A stretch of DNA of 64,000 nt. Source: Acidimicrobiaceae bacterium (GTDB lineage: Bacteria; Actinomycetota; Acidimicrobiia; Acidimicrobiales; RAAP-2). Below, piece by piece: positions 26,277-34,884 of the stretch. The notes beneath the pieces are model-generated. The model was not told the origin of the DNA, did no database searches, and saw only the letters and a list, made by a program, of their open reading frames with translations. The translations under genes and the position numbers were made by a program. Within the stretch, counting starts at the first letter, position 1. Each line of letters starts with the position of its first letter. The DNA lies in NCBI GenBank assembly GCA_027314705.1, contig DAHVAJ010000002.1, positions 1-64,000 of the forward strand, in the 5' to 3' direction.

Positions 26277-26846
26277 TCAGGTGTTCCAGGACTCGACGAC
26301 CGCCTGCTCGCGCTCCCACCCCAGCACGCCGACCGAAGCCGGGCCGACGACCAGGTACCGGGCCGCGGCGGCCGGCACACCGAGCCACCGGACGGCCAGC
26401 ACCCGCAGGACGTGGGCGTGGGCGACCACGACCGCATCGCCGGGTTGGGCCCGGACCCGGGCCACCACCCGGTCGGCCCGGGCGGCCACCTCGTCGAGGC
26501 CCTCGCCGCCGGGCACGCCGTCGCGGAACAGGTCCCAGCCCGGCCGCTCGGCCCGGACGGCCTCGGTGGTGCGCCCCTCGTACTCGCCGTAGTCCCATTC
26601 GAGGAGGTCGGGGTCGTCCTCGGCCCCGGTGAGGCCGGCCAGCTCGGCCGTCCTGCGGGCCCGGACCAACGGGCTGGTCAGGACCAAAGAGAAGGTCCAG
26701 GTCGCCAGCCGGGGGGCGAGGGCCGCGGCCTGGGCCTCACCGGTGGGCAGCAGGGCCAGGTCGGTCCGTCCGGTGTGGAGGCGGTCGCGGCTCCAGGCCG
26801 TCTCCCCGTGACGCACGAGCACGCACCGGGGGCGAAGGATGGTCAT
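26277..26846 (-). CDS. Histidine phosphatase family protein
   Basis: This 189-residue phosphoglycerate-mutase-like phosphatase has the phospho-accepting RHGET near 12, TGRTDLALLPTGEAQ, LVLTSPLVRARRTAEL and ending catalytic His in VVVAHAHVLRVL. Glu near 82 in LLEWDYGEYEGR is the usual acid. The family removes phosphate from sugars, nucleotides or cofactors; the substrate is not evident. It converges on the channel-like gene. Confidence 0.9.
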   Translation of the reverse strand: MTILRPRCVLVRHGETAWSRDRLHTGRTDLALLPTGEAQAAALAPRLATWTFSLVLTSPLVRARRTAELAGLTGAEDDPDLLEWDYGEYEGRTTEAVRAERPGWDLFRDGVPGGEGLDEVAARADRVVARVRAQPGDAVVVAHAHVLRVLAVRWLGVPAAAARYLVVGPASVGVLGWEREQAVVESWNT

Positions 26847-27001
26847 CCGTCCAGCCGATCACTCCGAATAGGGAGCGCGCAAACGCCCGCACCCGGCTGG
26901 CCAGGGTGTTCGTGGGCACCGCCCGGTGCCCTCCCCCGGAATAACGGCGAGCGCGCGGTGTTGGGCTGTAGGCACACCTAACAGGGAGGGTGAGGAGACG
27001 C

Positions 27002-27913
27002 ATGACGACTGCTACGGCCACGAGGGTGCAGCAGGGCTCCGCCGCGGCGGCGAAGGGCGCGTCCACGTCGACGCCGGCCCGGTCGCGCGGCGCCGACGCC
27101 GACACGCTCGGCCTGTTCCTCCGCGACCTCGACCACCACCCGCTGCCCGACCACGACGCCCAGACCGAGCTGGCCAAGCGGGTGGCGGCCGGTGACGACG
27201 CGGCCCGGCGCGAGATGGTGGCCGCCAACCTCCGCCTGGTCGTCCACTGGGCCCGCCGCTACCAGGACCGGGGCGTCGATCTCCCCGATCTCATCCAGGA
27301 GGGGACCTTCGGGCTCATGCGGGCCGTCGACAAGTTCGACTGGGAGCGGGGCTTCCGGTTCTCGACGTACGCCACCTGGTGGATCCGCCAGGCCCTCCAG
27401 CGGGCCGTCCAGCAGCACGGCCGGACCATCCGCCTCCCCATGGAGGTGGCCGAGCGCAACCAGCAGGTCGACGCGGCCGCCTGGGAGCTCACCCATCAGT
27501 ACCAGCGCCCACCGACCGACGACGAGCTCGACGAGGCGACCAACACCACCGCCGCGGCCCGCGAGGACCTGGCCCGGGCGGCCCGGGTGGTGGCCAGCCT
27601 CGACCAGCCGGCGGCGACCGACTCGACCGCCACCCTCGGGGACCTCGTCTCCGGCGACAGCTCCAATTTCGAGGACGACGTGGCCTCCGAGCTCACGCTG
27701 GACCTCGTCCGCCAGGCCGTCGACCGGCTCAGCGACCTGCAGCGCCAGGTCATCCGCCACCGCTTCGGCTTCGACGGCAGCGACCCGGCGTCGCTGCAGA
27801 CCACCGCCGAGCGGCTGGGGATCGGCGTCCGCAAGGTCCGCCAGGCCGAGGCCGAGGCGCTCGAGCTCCTCGCCGGCAGCGAGGTGCTCGAGGGGGCCCA
27901 CCAAGCAGCCTGA
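27002..27913 (+). CDS. RNA polymerase sigma-70 factor, group 2 type
   Basis: This 303-residue sigma factor lacks the large region 1 of the housekeeping factor. Region 1.2/2.1 begins with DTLGLFLRDLDHHPL and region 2 has ANLRLVVHWARRYQ, the core-binding DLIQEGTFGLMRAVDKF, and FSTYATWWIRQALQRA for -10 recognition. Region 3 has RLPMEVAERNQQ. Region 4 has LSDLQRQVIRHRFGFDG and the helix-turn-helix TTAERLGIGVRKVRQAEAEAL. The first 30 residues are Ala/Ser/Thr-rich. GGTGAGGAG precedes the ATG. It resembles SigB/HrdB-related alternative primary-like sigma factors. Confidence 0.92.
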   Translation: MTTATATRVQQGSAAAAKGASTSTPARSRGADADTLGLFLRDLDHHPLPDHDAQTELAKRVAAGDDAARREMVAANLRLVVHWARRYQDRGVDLPDLIQEGTFGLMRAVDKFDWERGFRFSTYATWWIRQALQRAVQQHGRTIRLPMEVAERNQQVDAAAWELTHQYQRPPTDDELDEATNTTAAAREDLARAARVVASLDQPAATDSTATLGDLVSGDSSNFEDDVASELTLDLVRQAVDRLSDLQRQVIRHRFGFDGSDPASLQTTAERLGIGVRKVRQAEAEALELLAGSEVLEGAHQAA

Positions 27914-27937
27914 CCACCTCCGGGACGCCCCCGCCGC

Positions 27938-28882
27938 TCACGCCTCGAGCACCTCGAGCTGGTCGGCCAGGTCCGCCGGGAGCGGCGAGGTGAACGAGAC
28001 CCGGTCCCCGGTGGCCGGATGGTCGAAGGCGAGTCCCGCGGCGTGGAGGAACGGCCGCTCGACGACGGCACCGGGGAGGCTCCGGCCGCGGGCGTAGACG
28101 TCGTCACCGACGACCGGGTGGCCGATGGCGGCCAGGTGCACCCGGATCTGGTGGGTCCGGCCCGTCTCGAGCTCGACGCGCAGGAGGGTGGTGGCGACCG
28201 GGCGGGAGAAGCGCCCGTCGACCTGGTAGCGGGTCCGGGCCTGGCGTCCGGTGCGCGACACCGCCATGCGGGTGGGGGTGGTGGCCGACCGGCCGATCGG
28301 GGCGTCGACCACGCCGGCCTCACCCTCGACCGCGCCGAAGACCAGGGCCCGGTACGTCCGCTGCACCCGTCGCCCGGCCAGCTGGGCCACCAGCCCCTCA
28401 CGGGCCTCCGGGGTGCGGGCCACCACCAGCAGGCCCGAGGTGCCCCGATCGAGCCGGTGGACGATGCCCGGGCGGTCGGGGTCGGCACCGGGCCCCTCGG
28501 CCAGGGCGGCGAGCTCGGGGAACCGAGCCAGCAGACCGTTGACGAGCGTTCCGGTGCGGTGACCGGCACCCGGGTGCACGACGAGTCCGGCCGGCTTGTC
28601 GACGACGATGACCTCGTCGTCGACGTGGACCACCGGGACCGCCACCGACGGATCGGGACCGGGCCGGTCCGCCCCGACGTCCTCGGGCAGGTCGACCTCG
28701 AGGGCCTGGCCCTCGCGCAGCGGGGTGGAGCGGCTGCCCACGGTCCGTCCGTCCACCCGCACCCGCTCGGCCGTCACCAGTCCGTCGACGGCCGAGCGGG
28801 TGAGGTCGGCCAGGAGGGCCACGGCGCGGTCGACCCGGACGCCGTCGAGCGAGGCCGGCACGGTCACCGACAGGACGGTCAC
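27938..28882 (-). CDS. rluD: Ribosomal large-subunit pseudouridine synthase RluD-like
   Basis: This 314-residue enzyme makes pseudouridine in 23S rRNA. An N-terminal S4 RNA-binding domain (GVRVDRAVALLADLTRSAVDGLV) precedes the catalytic domain with VVDKPAGLVVHPGAGH, the catalytic Asp in VHRLDRGTSGLLVVA near 150, and ELETGRTHQIRVHLAAIGHPVVGD. The GTG start overlaps the lspA stop as GTGA. RluA-family members differ in target site, so RluD is the best but not a proven label. Confidence 0.93.
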   Translation of the reverse strand: MTVLSVTVPASLDGVRVDRAVALLADLTRSAVDGLVTAERVRVDGRTVGSRSTPLREGQALEVDLPEDVGADRPGPDPSVAVPVVHVDDEVIVVDKPAGLVVHPGAGHRTGTLVNGLLARFPELAALAEGPGADPDRPGIVHRLDRGTSGLLVVARTPEAREGLVAQLAGRRVQRTYRALVFGAVEGEAGVVDAPIGRSATTPTRMAVSRTGRQARTRYQVDGRFSRPVATTLLRVELETGRTHQIRVHLAAIGHPVVGDDVYARGRSLPGAVVERPFLHAAGLAFDHPATGDRVSFTSPLPADLADQLEVLEA

Positions 28883-29376
28883 CTCGCCGTCCCGCCCCGC
28901 ACGAGCGACACCACGAGGAGGGCGCATCCGACCACGATGCAGGCGTCGGCCACGTTGAAGGTGGGCCACACGTGGAGGGCGATGAAGTCGACGACCGCCC
29001 CGTGGTCGCCCCGGAACAGCCGGTCGGCGAGGTTGCCCAGCGCCCCGCCGAGGACCAGCCCGAGGACGGCGGCCCTCCCGAGGGTGGGGGCCCGCCACAC
29101 CAGCACCAGCAGCACGCCCACCAGGCCGAGGGCCAGGGCCACGATGGCCCCGGTGGCGCCCTGGAAGAGGCTGAAGGCCGAGCCCGTGTTGAGGGAGAGC
29201 GAGAGGTCGAGCGGTCCGAGCACGTGCACCGGCCCGGCGGTCAGGCGGTCCACCGCCCACCACTTGGTGAGCTGGTCGCAGAGGACCACGACGACCACCA
29301 CGCCCAGGGCCACGCCGAGCCGGGCCGGCCCGCCGCGGCCGGCCCGCCGGCGCCCGCCGTCGGGGGGCGCCTCCAC
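28879..29376 (-). CDS. lspA: Lipoprotein signal peptidase (signal peptidase II)
   Basis: This 165-residue membrane aspartyl protease cleaves prolipoprotein signal peptides at the lipobox. Four hydrophobic segments are seen. CDQLTKWWAV follows the first. The two catalytic Asp sit in GGALGNLADRL and FNVADACIVVG. The GTG at 29376, 11 bases after the DksA-type gene's stop, gives a start in line with the family; upstream starts would overlap that gene by about 100 bases. It serves the lipoproteins predicted here. Confidence 0.93.
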   Translation of the reverse strand: MEAPPDGGRRRAGRGGPARLGVALGVVVVVVLCDQLTKWWAVDRLTAGPVHVLGPLDLSLSLNTGSAFSLFQGATGAIVALALGLVGVLLVLVWRAPTLGRAAVLGLVLGGALGNLADRLFRGDHGAVVDFIALHVWPTFNVADACIVVGCALLVVSLVRGGTAR

Positions 29377-29387
29377 CGACCCGCCGG

Positions 29388-30197
29388 TCAGCGCCGTGAC
29401 AGACCGCCGCTCTTGCAGGCCACGCACAGCCGGGCGAACGGGAGCGCCCGGAGCCGGGCCTTGGGGATCGGCTGGAAGCATCGCTCGCAGCCGCCGTAGG
29501 TCTTGCGGTTGATCTTGGCCAGCGCGTCGTCGATCTCCTCGACCGCGGCGATGGCCTGCGCCGAGAGGGCGAGGTTCCGCTCGCGGTCGACCGTCACCGT
29601 GCCCCCCTCGCCGGACTCCTCGTCGAACTGGACGTCACCGGGCTCGCGCTCGAGGGCCAGCGAGTCGGCCTCGGCGCGCAGGTCGACGGCCTGCCCGGCG
29701 TAGACGGCGCGCTCCTCGAGCAGCAGCACCCGCTGTTCCTCGAGGAACTTGGCCTCCTTGGCGTAGGGGCCGGCAGTCGACCGCTTCGGGGCCGCGGGCG
29801 CGGCCTTCTTGGCCGGTGCGGACGGGGGGCCGACGGCCGTCCTGGCCGGGAGCGCCTTCTTGGCCGTCGGCACCTGCTTGGCCGGTGCCGACGACTTGGT
29901 GGCGGCCTTCCTGGCCGGCACCGCCCGCTTGGCGGGGGACGCCTTCTTGGCCGACACGGCCTTCTTGACGGTGGCCTTCTTGACGGTGGCCTTCTTGGCC
30001 GACGCGGCCTTCTTGACGGTGGCCCTGGCCTTGGTCGAGGCGGCCTTGGCCTTGGTGGCGGCGGCCTTGGCCCTGGCCTTGGTGGGGACGGCCCTGGCCT
30101 TGGTCGAGGCGACCTTGGCCCTGGCCTTGGTGGCGGCGGCCTTGGCCCTGGTGGGGACGGCCTTCTTCGACCCGGCCGCCTTCTTCGCTGGCGTCAC
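29388..30197 (-). CDS. DksA/TraR zinc-finger protein with Lys/Ala-rich N-terminus
   Basis: This 269-residue protein has two parts. Residues 1-145 are a histone-H1-like run of Ala, Lys, Thr and Pro (units such as TKARAKAAATKA and AKKATVKKATVKK). Residues 150-269 are a DksA/TraR domain with a coiled-coil stretch (EAKFLEEQRVLLLEERAVYA) and a four-Cys zinc finger, GGCERCFQPIP and RLCVACKSGG. The C-terminal part should bind in the RNA polymerase secondary channel and the basic tail DNA. The GTG at 30197 has AGGAGG 5 bases upstream; a GTG at 30218 is less likely. Confidence 0.88.
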   Translation of the reverse strand: MTPAKKAAGSKKAVPTRAKAAATKARAKVASTKARAVPTKARAKAAATKAKAASTKARATVKKAASAKKATVKKATVKKAVSAKKASPAKRAVPARKAATKSSAPAKQVPTAKKALPARTAVGPPSAPAKKAAPAAPKRSTAGPYAKEAKFLEEQRVLLLEERAVYAGQAVDLRAEADSLALEREPGDVQFDEESGEGGTVTVDRERNLALSAQAIAAVEEIDDALAKINRKTYGGCERCFQPIPKARLRALPFARLCVACKSGGLSRR

Positions 30198-30286
30198 ATC
30201 GACCTCCTGGGGGGGCACCGTGGTGGCACCGGCGCTCGCGTCCGCTGCACCGGGACGGGGGTGCCCCCGACGCGGATGAGCGGGAG

Positions 30287-30315
30287 ACCCTACCGTGCCC
30301 GGAAGGACCGGGCAA
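30287..30315 (-). promoter_or_regulatory. Promoter of the dksA-like/lspA/rluD operon
   Basis: On the minus strand TTGCCC (30310-30315) and TAGGGT (30287-30292) are separated by exactly 17 bases, about 90 bases before the GTG at 30197. A second CGGTAGGGTC copy occurs at 30344-30353. Confidence 0.5.
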
Positions 30316-30399
30316 TCCGACAGGTCCGTCCCGGCGTCCGCAGGACCCTACCGGAAACGGTCGTCGGGCCGTGCACCGGCGGCGGCCGGCGACCGCCGG

Positions 30400-31140
30400 T
30401 CAGAGGGGAAGCGACGCGTTGGTCGGCGGGCGGGAGCCCACGCCCCCCGGCCGGAGTTGGGTGACCTCGCCGCCCGCCTGCCCTGACGGTCGCGGGGCGT
30501 CGGCGAGGCGGGCGACGCTCGTCGCGCCGCCCTCCGGCTCGACGGCCCCACCGGGGTGGACGTTCTCGTCGACCCACGTGAGTATGTCGGCCAACGCCGA
30601 GCGCAGGCGCAGGCGCTCGGACTCGAGGTGGCGCGACATGGCCTCCACCTCGGTCGAGAGCCGCGTGCGGGTGCCCTCGAGGCGGGCGATCTCGTCGCGG
30701 AGGAGCTGCTCCGACTCGGCCTGCAGCCGGTTGACCTTGGCCTCCGCCTGCTCGGCCAGCAGCCGGGCCTTGGCATCGGCGTCGGCGATGATGCGGGCCG
30801 CCTGGGCCTCCGAGTCCGCCTTCGTCTCGTCGACGAACTTCTGGGCGAGCAGCAGCGTGCGCTGGAGGGTGTCGTCGGCCACGGCCGCCTCGGCCGGCGC
30901 CGGTGCCGGCGGCGGCGGGGGCACGGCGCGGGCCGCCTCGAGTTCGCCCTCGAGCCGCGAGATCGTCTCCGCCGCCTGCCGCAGTCGTTCGTTGGCCTGG
31001 CGCAGCTGCTCCTGGAGGCCCTCGGCCTCCACCGCCGCTTTCTCGAGGTACTCGTCGACGTCGTCCCGGTGGTAGCCCTTCAGGGTCTCGCGGAACTCCA
31101 CCGTCCGGAGGGATTCGAGCGCAGTCTGGGAAGCATCCAT
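30400..31140 (-). CDS. divIVA: DivIVA-domain polar growth/division protein
   Basis: This 246-residue coiled-coil protein matches DivIVA/Wag31, which binds curved membrane and organises septum and polar growth. The N-terminal lipid-binding domain includes LRTVEFRETLKGYHRDDVDEY and the LEKAAVEAEGLQEQLRQANE coiled coil. A Pro/Ala linker (PPPPPAPAPAEA) separates a second coiled coil (about 90-200) with DADAKARLLAEQAEAKVNRL. The tail is Gly/Pro-rich. Its place after sepF and yggT is the standard actinobacterial order. TACCAT ends 6 bases before the ATG. Confidence 0.93.
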   Translation of the reverse strand: MDASQTALESLRTVEFRETLKGYHRDDVDEYLEKAAVEAEGLQEQLRQANERLRQAAETISRLEGELEAARAVPPPPPAPAPAEAAVADDTLQRTLLLAQKFVDETKADSEAQAARIIADADAKARLLAEQAEAKVNRLQAESEQLLRDEIARLEGTRTRLSTEVEAMSRHLESERLRLRSALADILTWVDENVHPGGAVEPEGGATSVARLADAPRPSGQAGGEVTQLRPGGVGSRPPTNASLPL

Positions 31141-31146
31141 GGCGCC

Positions 31147-31152
31147 ATGGTA
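31147..31152 (-). promoter_or_regulatory. -10 element for leaderless divIVA
   Basis: TACCAT on the minus strand ends 6 bases before the ATG at 31140. A TCGGCA sequence 17 bases further upstream matches the -35 consensus at four of six positions. Confidence 0.5.
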
Positions 31153-31226
31153 GCGGCGCCGCGGCGCGATGCCGAGGACCCCGCCGACCAGGGCCGGACC
31201 CGTCGACGACCCCCGGTGGAGGACGC

Positions 31227-31496
31227 TCAGCGGATGACGTTGAGCAGGACGCTCGCCACCAGGAACACGATCAGCACGGAGAGGTCGAGGCCCACCCCGC
31301 CCACCCGGACCGGGGGGATGAGGCTGCGGACCGGGCGCAGCACCGGCTCGCAGATCCGGGCCAGCACCCGTTGGATCTTCCACACCGGCGAGTCATAGGA
31401 CAGCCGGCCGGCATAGGCCACCCAGCTCAGGATGGAGTACGCGATGAGGACGAGCAGGAACAGCGTGATGAGGTCGGCGAGGAGCGCGAAGAGCAT
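31227..31496 (-). CDS. YggT family membrane protein
   Basis: This 89-residue protein has two hydrophobic helices (about 2-26 and 70-88) around a conserved loop with ILSWVAYAGRL and RICEPVLRPVRSLIPPVRVGG, the YggT/Ycf19 signature. The family is linked to division and osmotic tolerance; mechanism is unclear. It sits between sepF and divIVA, the usual place. GGAGGTGA gives a strong ribosome site. Confidence 0.9.
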   Translation of the reverse strand: MLFALLADLITLFLLVLIAYSILSWVAYAGRLSYDSPVWKIQRVLARICEPVLRPVRSLIPPVRVGGVGLDLSVLIVFLVASVLLNVIR

Positions 31497-31540
31497 CGGC
31501 GTTCACCTCCCCCCGGACGAGCCGGCCGCGGCAGGAGGGC

Positions 31541-32098
31541 TCAGGGGTTCACCAGGCCCCGGTCGGCCAGCCGCTGGCGCTCCTCGTCGGAGACCTTGAC
31601 GTTCGAGGGCGTGAGGAGGAACACCTCGTCGGCCACCCGCTCCATGCCTCCCGAGAGCGCGTAGGTGGCGCCGCTGCAGAAGTCGATCATCCGTCGCTGG
31701 AGGTCGCGCTCGGCGCTCTGCATGTTGACGATCACGGGCTGATTGTTCATGAGCCGGTTGGCGATCTCCTGCGCGTCGGCGAAGCGCCCGGGAGCCACGA
31801 TGTGGACCCGGGCCCCACCACCCTGGTCCTGCGAGATGGGGCGCACCGACGGCGTCGGGGGCCGCGCCGCCACCGCCGCCACCGGGCCGGTCACGGCACC
31901 TCCGGTGTCGGGCGTCAGCGTGCGGATGCGGGGGTTGGCCGCCACCGGGGCCTCCTCGAACTCGTCGACGGCCAGCGGACGCTGGGGCGCCCGGCCGGCC
32001 AGGGCCGCCGTGCGCGCCTCGTACTCGTCGTAGTCGTCGTAGTCGTCGTCGACGAGACCCAGGTAAGCCATCGTCTTTTTCATGAACGAAGCAGGCAT
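31541..32098 (-). CDS. sepF: Cell division protein SepF
   Basis: This 185-residue protein matches SepF, which tethers FtsZ to the membrane. The amphipathic N-terminal anchor (ASFMKKTMAYLGLVDDDYDD) is followed by an acidic/Ala linker and the C-terminal SepF domain with IVAPGRFADAQEIANRLMNN, VIVNMQSAERDLQRRMIDF and ALSGGMERVADEVFLLTP. GGGAGGAAACC precedes the ATG at 32098. No ftsA is seen, so SepF is the likely FtsZ anchor. TACGCT at 32116-32121 may be a local -10. Confidence 0.95.
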   Translation of the reverse strand: MPASFMKKTMAYLGLVDDDYDDYDEYEARTAALAGRAPQRPLAVDEFEEAPVAANPRIRTLTPDTGGAVTGPVAAVAARPPTPSVRPISQDQGGGARVHIVAPGRFADAQEIANRLMNNQPVIVNMQSAERDLQRRMIDFCSGATYALSGGMERVADEVFLLTPSNVKVSDEERQRLADRGLVNP

Positions 32099-32181
32099 GG
32101 TTTCCTCCCGCCCTCAGCGTAGTGCCTGGCCCCGGCCACAGGGTGACGTCTCCGAGCACACGCCCGGCGGCGCGGCGCCGG

Positions 32182-32907
32182 TCAGCCCCCGGGCCGGCGC
32201 GAGGGCCGGTCCCCGAACAGGGCACGGCCGAGCCGGACCATCGTGGACCCCTCGGCCAGGGCCACCTCCAGATCGTCGGTCATCCCCATGGAGCGGACCC
32301 GGAGGCCGAGCTCGTCGGCCAGGCGGGCGACCACCCGGAACCCGGGCCGGGCGGCCTCGGGGGCCCCGGGCGGCCCCACGGCCATGAGCCCGGCCACGTC
32401 GAGCTCCTCGTCCCGCAAGCCGGCGACCAGGCCGGCCACCTCGGGTGGTGGCACGCCGCCGCGGCCCGGCAGGCCGGCCACGTCCACCTGGACCAGCACG
32501 GTGGCCCCCGGGCGCCGACGGGCGATGGTCCGGCCCTCGTCCAGGCGGGCCACCGACTGCCAGCAGGAGACCAGCGGAGCCAGGCGGGCCACCTTGTTCC
32601 GCTGGATGGCCCCGAGGTAGTGCCAGACGGGAGCGGCCGTACCCCCGGGGCCGCCGAGGGCGGCGGCTGTACCCCCGGGGCCGCCGAGGGCGGCGGCCTT
32701 GGCCACCAGTTCGTCGGCGTAGTTCTCCCCCAGATCCACCACGCCGGCGGCGAGTGCCGTGCGCACGGCTCCGGGCCCGAAGCCCTTGGTCACGGCCACG
32801 ATGGTCACCGCCCCCGGATCGGGCACGGCCCCCTCGATCCGAGCCAGGACCGCGGCCAGGCGGGTGGCGAAACCCTGGTCGGGGGGGCCATCCGGCGCCG
32901 GCGTCAC
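32182..32907 (-). CDS. YggS/PLPBP family pyridoxal phosphate homeostasis protein
   Basis: This 241-residue protein binds PLP in a TIM barrel without known catalysis. The PLP Lys is in IVAVTKGFGPGAVRTAL near 40. DLGENYADELVAKA, WHYLGAIQRNKVARL and the C-terminal SMGMTDDLEVALAEGSTMVR are family signatures. A 10-residue duplication (AALGGPGGTA twice) sits in the loop before WHYLG, from a 30-bp tandem repeat. The GTG overlaps the pgeF stop as GTGA. Confidence 0.93.
   Translation of the reverse strand: MTPAPDGPPDQGFATRLAAVLARIEGAVPDPGAVTIVAVTKGFGPGAVRTALAAGVVDLGENYADELVAKAAALGGPGGTAAALGGPGGTAAPVWHYLGAIQRNKVARLAPLVSCWQSVARLDEGRTIARRRPGATVLVQVDVAGLPGRGGVPPPEVAGLVAGLRDEELDVAGLMAVGPPGAPEAARPGFRVVARLADELGLRVRSMGMTDDLEVALAEGSTMVRLGRALFGDRPSRRPGG
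32641..32700. repeat. Two tandem 30-bp units inside yggS
   Basis: The 30-bp unit at 32641-32670 is repeated at 32671-32700 with changes only in its last two bases. It keeps frame and adds ten residues in a surface loop, suggesting a recent duplication. Confidence 0.9.
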
Positions 32908-33644
32908 CGGGGACCACCGGCCCGTTCGGACCAGACGAGGAGGGCGAGCCGGCCCTCGTCGGCCCGGGCCCGGTGCGAGAAGTAGGGCACCGGCGAACAC
33001 GAGGTGCACGCGTCGGCGCCGGGCACCTGGTCGACCCCGGCGCCGGCCAGGGCGGCGGCCACCGCGGCCGGGAGGTCGAGTGCCGGGGCCCCTCCGGCGG
33101 CGCGACCCCGGACCCCGTCCCCGAAGGCGGCGGCCACCGCGTCGAGGTCCGCCGGGCCGAACTCGTAGCACTCGGCGTGGATGCAGGGCCCGAGCGCACC
33201 GACCACCTCGGTGGCACCGCGCGAACGGAGGGCGGCGGCGGCCGCGGCCACCACACCGAGGAGCAGACCGCGCCAGCCGGCGTGCACCGCCGCGGCCAGC
33301 CCTTCCGGGCTGGCCAGGGCGATGGGGGCACAGTCGGCCGTGAGCACGGCCAGGTCCACCCCGGGGACGTCGGCCACCAGGCCGTCACCCGTGCCGAGCC
33401 ACCAGGTGGTGGTGCCCGGCGGCGGGGTCCCCACCACCGTCACCTCACGGCCGTGGACCTGACGGAGCCAGGCGACGGCGCAGGGCGGACCCGTCCCGGC
33501 GTCCGCCCGGACGGCGGTGGCCAGGTCGGAGAGGGGCGTGGCCCCGGGGCTGCGGTCCGGGGGCCGGAGGTCGCCGAGGGTGGCGTCGCTCCAGGTGGCG
33601 TGGACCCCTCCGACGAGGGGGACGGTCGCCGTCCCCGTCGTCAG
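32904..33644 (-). CDS. pgeF: Multicopper/laccase-domain purine nucleoside enzyme (YfiH/PgeF)
   Basis: This is the YfiH/LACC1 family enzyme found after ftsZ in many actinobacteria. Metal-binding residues appear in [46 protein letters not shown] and [13 protein letters not shown]. The only ATG/GTG start would be at 33443, which would cut off QVHG and the N-terminal strands. In frame upstream, homologous sequence continues to a CTG at 33644 that overlaps the ftsZ stop as CTGA. That start gives 246 residues, the normal family length, so I annotate it. Confidence 0.85.
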   Translation of the reverse strand: MTTGTATVPLVGGVHATWSDATLGDLRPPDRSPGATPLSDLATAVRADAGTGPPCAVAWLRQVHGREVTVVGTPPPGTTTWWLGTGDGLVADVPGVDLAVLTADCAPIALASPEGLAAAVHAGWRGLLLGVVAAAAAALRSRGATEVVGALGPCIHAECYEFGPADLDAVAAAFGDGVRGRAAGGAPALDLPAAVAAALAGAGVDQVPGADACTSCSPVPYFSHRARADEGRLALLVWSERAGGPR

Positions 33645-34762
33645 CGCAGGAACGAGGGCACGTCGAAGTCGTCGTCGCCCAGGTCCAGGTCGTCGTCGGT
33701 CGGCGTGGCGAAGATGTCCTCGTGGGCCGGCTCGGCCCCGAGCACCCGGCTGCGGCCCTCGTCACGCCCGGCCGCCTCGGCCGGCGAGGCCCCTCCCCGG
33801 GGCTGGGCCTCCCACCGCTCGAACCCGGCGGCGATGACGGTGACCCGGACCTCCTCGCCCATCTCCTCGTCGATGACACTTCCGAAGATGATGTTGGCAT
33901 CGGGGTGGGCCACACCGTGGATGATCTCGGCGGCCTCGTTGACCTCGAACAGTCCGAGGTCGGGGCCGCCGGCGATGTTGAGGAGGATGCCGCGGGCGCC
34001 CTCGATGGAGGCCTCGAGCAGGGGGCTGGTGATGGCGGCCCGGGCGGCGTTCACGGACCGGCCTTCGCCGGTGGCCGCTCCGATGCCCATGATCGCCGTG
34101 CCGGCGTTGCTCATGATCATCTTGACGTCGGCGAAGTCGGTGTTGATGAGCCCGGGCACGGTGATGAGGCTCGTGATCCCCTGGACGCCCTGCATGAGGA
34201 CCTCGTCGGCCATCTTGAAGGCGTTGACCATCGAGGTCTTCTCGTTGGAGACGGTGAGGAGGCGGTCGTTCGGGATGATGATGAGGGTGTCGACCTTCTC
34301 CTTCAGGTTCTGGATCCCCTGCTCGGCCTGGACCGACCGGCGCCGACCCTCGAACGTGAACGGGCGGGTGACCACCCCGATGGTCAGCGCCCCGAGGCTC
34401 TTGGCGATCTCGGCCACGACGGGCGCCGCGCCGGTGCCGGTGCCGCCCCCCTTGCCGGCGGTGATGAACACCATGTCGGCGCCCTTCAGGGCCTCTTCGA
34501 TCTCGGCACGGTGCTCCTCGGCGGCCAGGCGCCCGACCTCGGGATCGCTCCCCGCGCCCAGCCCGCGGGTGAGCTGGCGCCCGATGTCGAGCTTGAGGTC
34601 GGCGTCGCTCATGAGCAGCGCCTGGGCGTCCGTGTTCGTGGCGATGAACTCGACGCCGCGCAGGCCGGCCTCGATCATCCTGTTGACGGCGTTGACCCCG
34701 CCGCCACCGACACCCACGACCTTGATGACGGCGAAGTAGTTGTTCTGAGCCGGAACGGTCAT
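33641..34762 (-). CDS. ftsZ: Cell division protein FtsZ
   Basis: This 373-residue tubulin homologue polymerises into the Z ring. The GTP-binding domain has [20 protein letters not shown], the tubulin signature [17 protein letters not shown] near 105-120, [13 protein letters not shown] and [21 protein letters not shown] short linker of about 45 residues leads to the C-terminal peptide [11 protein letters not shown], which binds SepF and FtsW. The ATG at 34762 follows an AAGGGA ribosome site and a separate promoter. Confidence 0.98.
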   Translation of the reverse strand: MTVPAQNNYFAVIKVVGVGGGGVNAVNRMIEAGLRGVEFIATNTDAQALLMSDADLKLDIGRQLTRGLGAGSDPEVGRLAAEEHRAEIEEALKGADMVFITAGKGGGTGTGAAPVVAEIAKSLGALTIGVVTRPFTFEGRRRSVQAEQGIQNLKEKVDTLIIIPNDRLLTVSNEKTSMVNAFKMADEVLMQGVQGITSLITVPGLINTDFADVKMIMSNAGTAIMGIGAATGEGRSVNAARAAITSPLLEASIEGARGILLNIAGGPDLGLFEVNEAAEIIHGVAHPDANIIFGSVIDEEMGEEVRVTVIAAGFERWEAQPRGGASPAEAAGRDEGRSRVLGAEPAHEDIFATPTDDDLDLGDDDFDVPSFLR

Positions 34763-34819
34763 GGAATCCCTTACCCTCGACCACAGGTTGAAACCGTTCC
34801 AACCGGCGAGTCGGGGCCA

Positions 34820-34848
34820 ACCATACGGTTCGGAGAGTTCCTGGTCAA
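34820..34848 (-). promoter_or_regulatory. Promoter of ftsZ
   Basis: On the minus strand TTGACC (34843-34848) and TATGGT (34820-34825) are 17 bases apart, in the 122-base gap between ftsQ and ftsZ. The predicted leader is about 50 bases. The -10 is identical to that of the mraZ promoter. Confidence 0.65.
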
Positions 34849-34860
34849 GAACCGTGGGCA

Positions 34861-34874
34861 CCGGCCCGGGCCGG
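34861..34874 (-). terminator. GC palindrome after ftsQ
   Basis: CCGGCCCGGGCCGG is a perfect palindrome starting 10 bases after the ftsQ stop and before the ftsZ promoter. There is no T tract; it may slow read-through rather than stop it. Confidence 0.25.
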
Positions 34875-34884
34875 GCCGGTCGGC

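Noticed and set aside
30344-30353. Second CGGTAGGGTC as a second dksA-like promoter
   Set aside because: No -35-like hexamer lies 16-18 bases upstream, so it is noted only as a direct repeat of the main -10.
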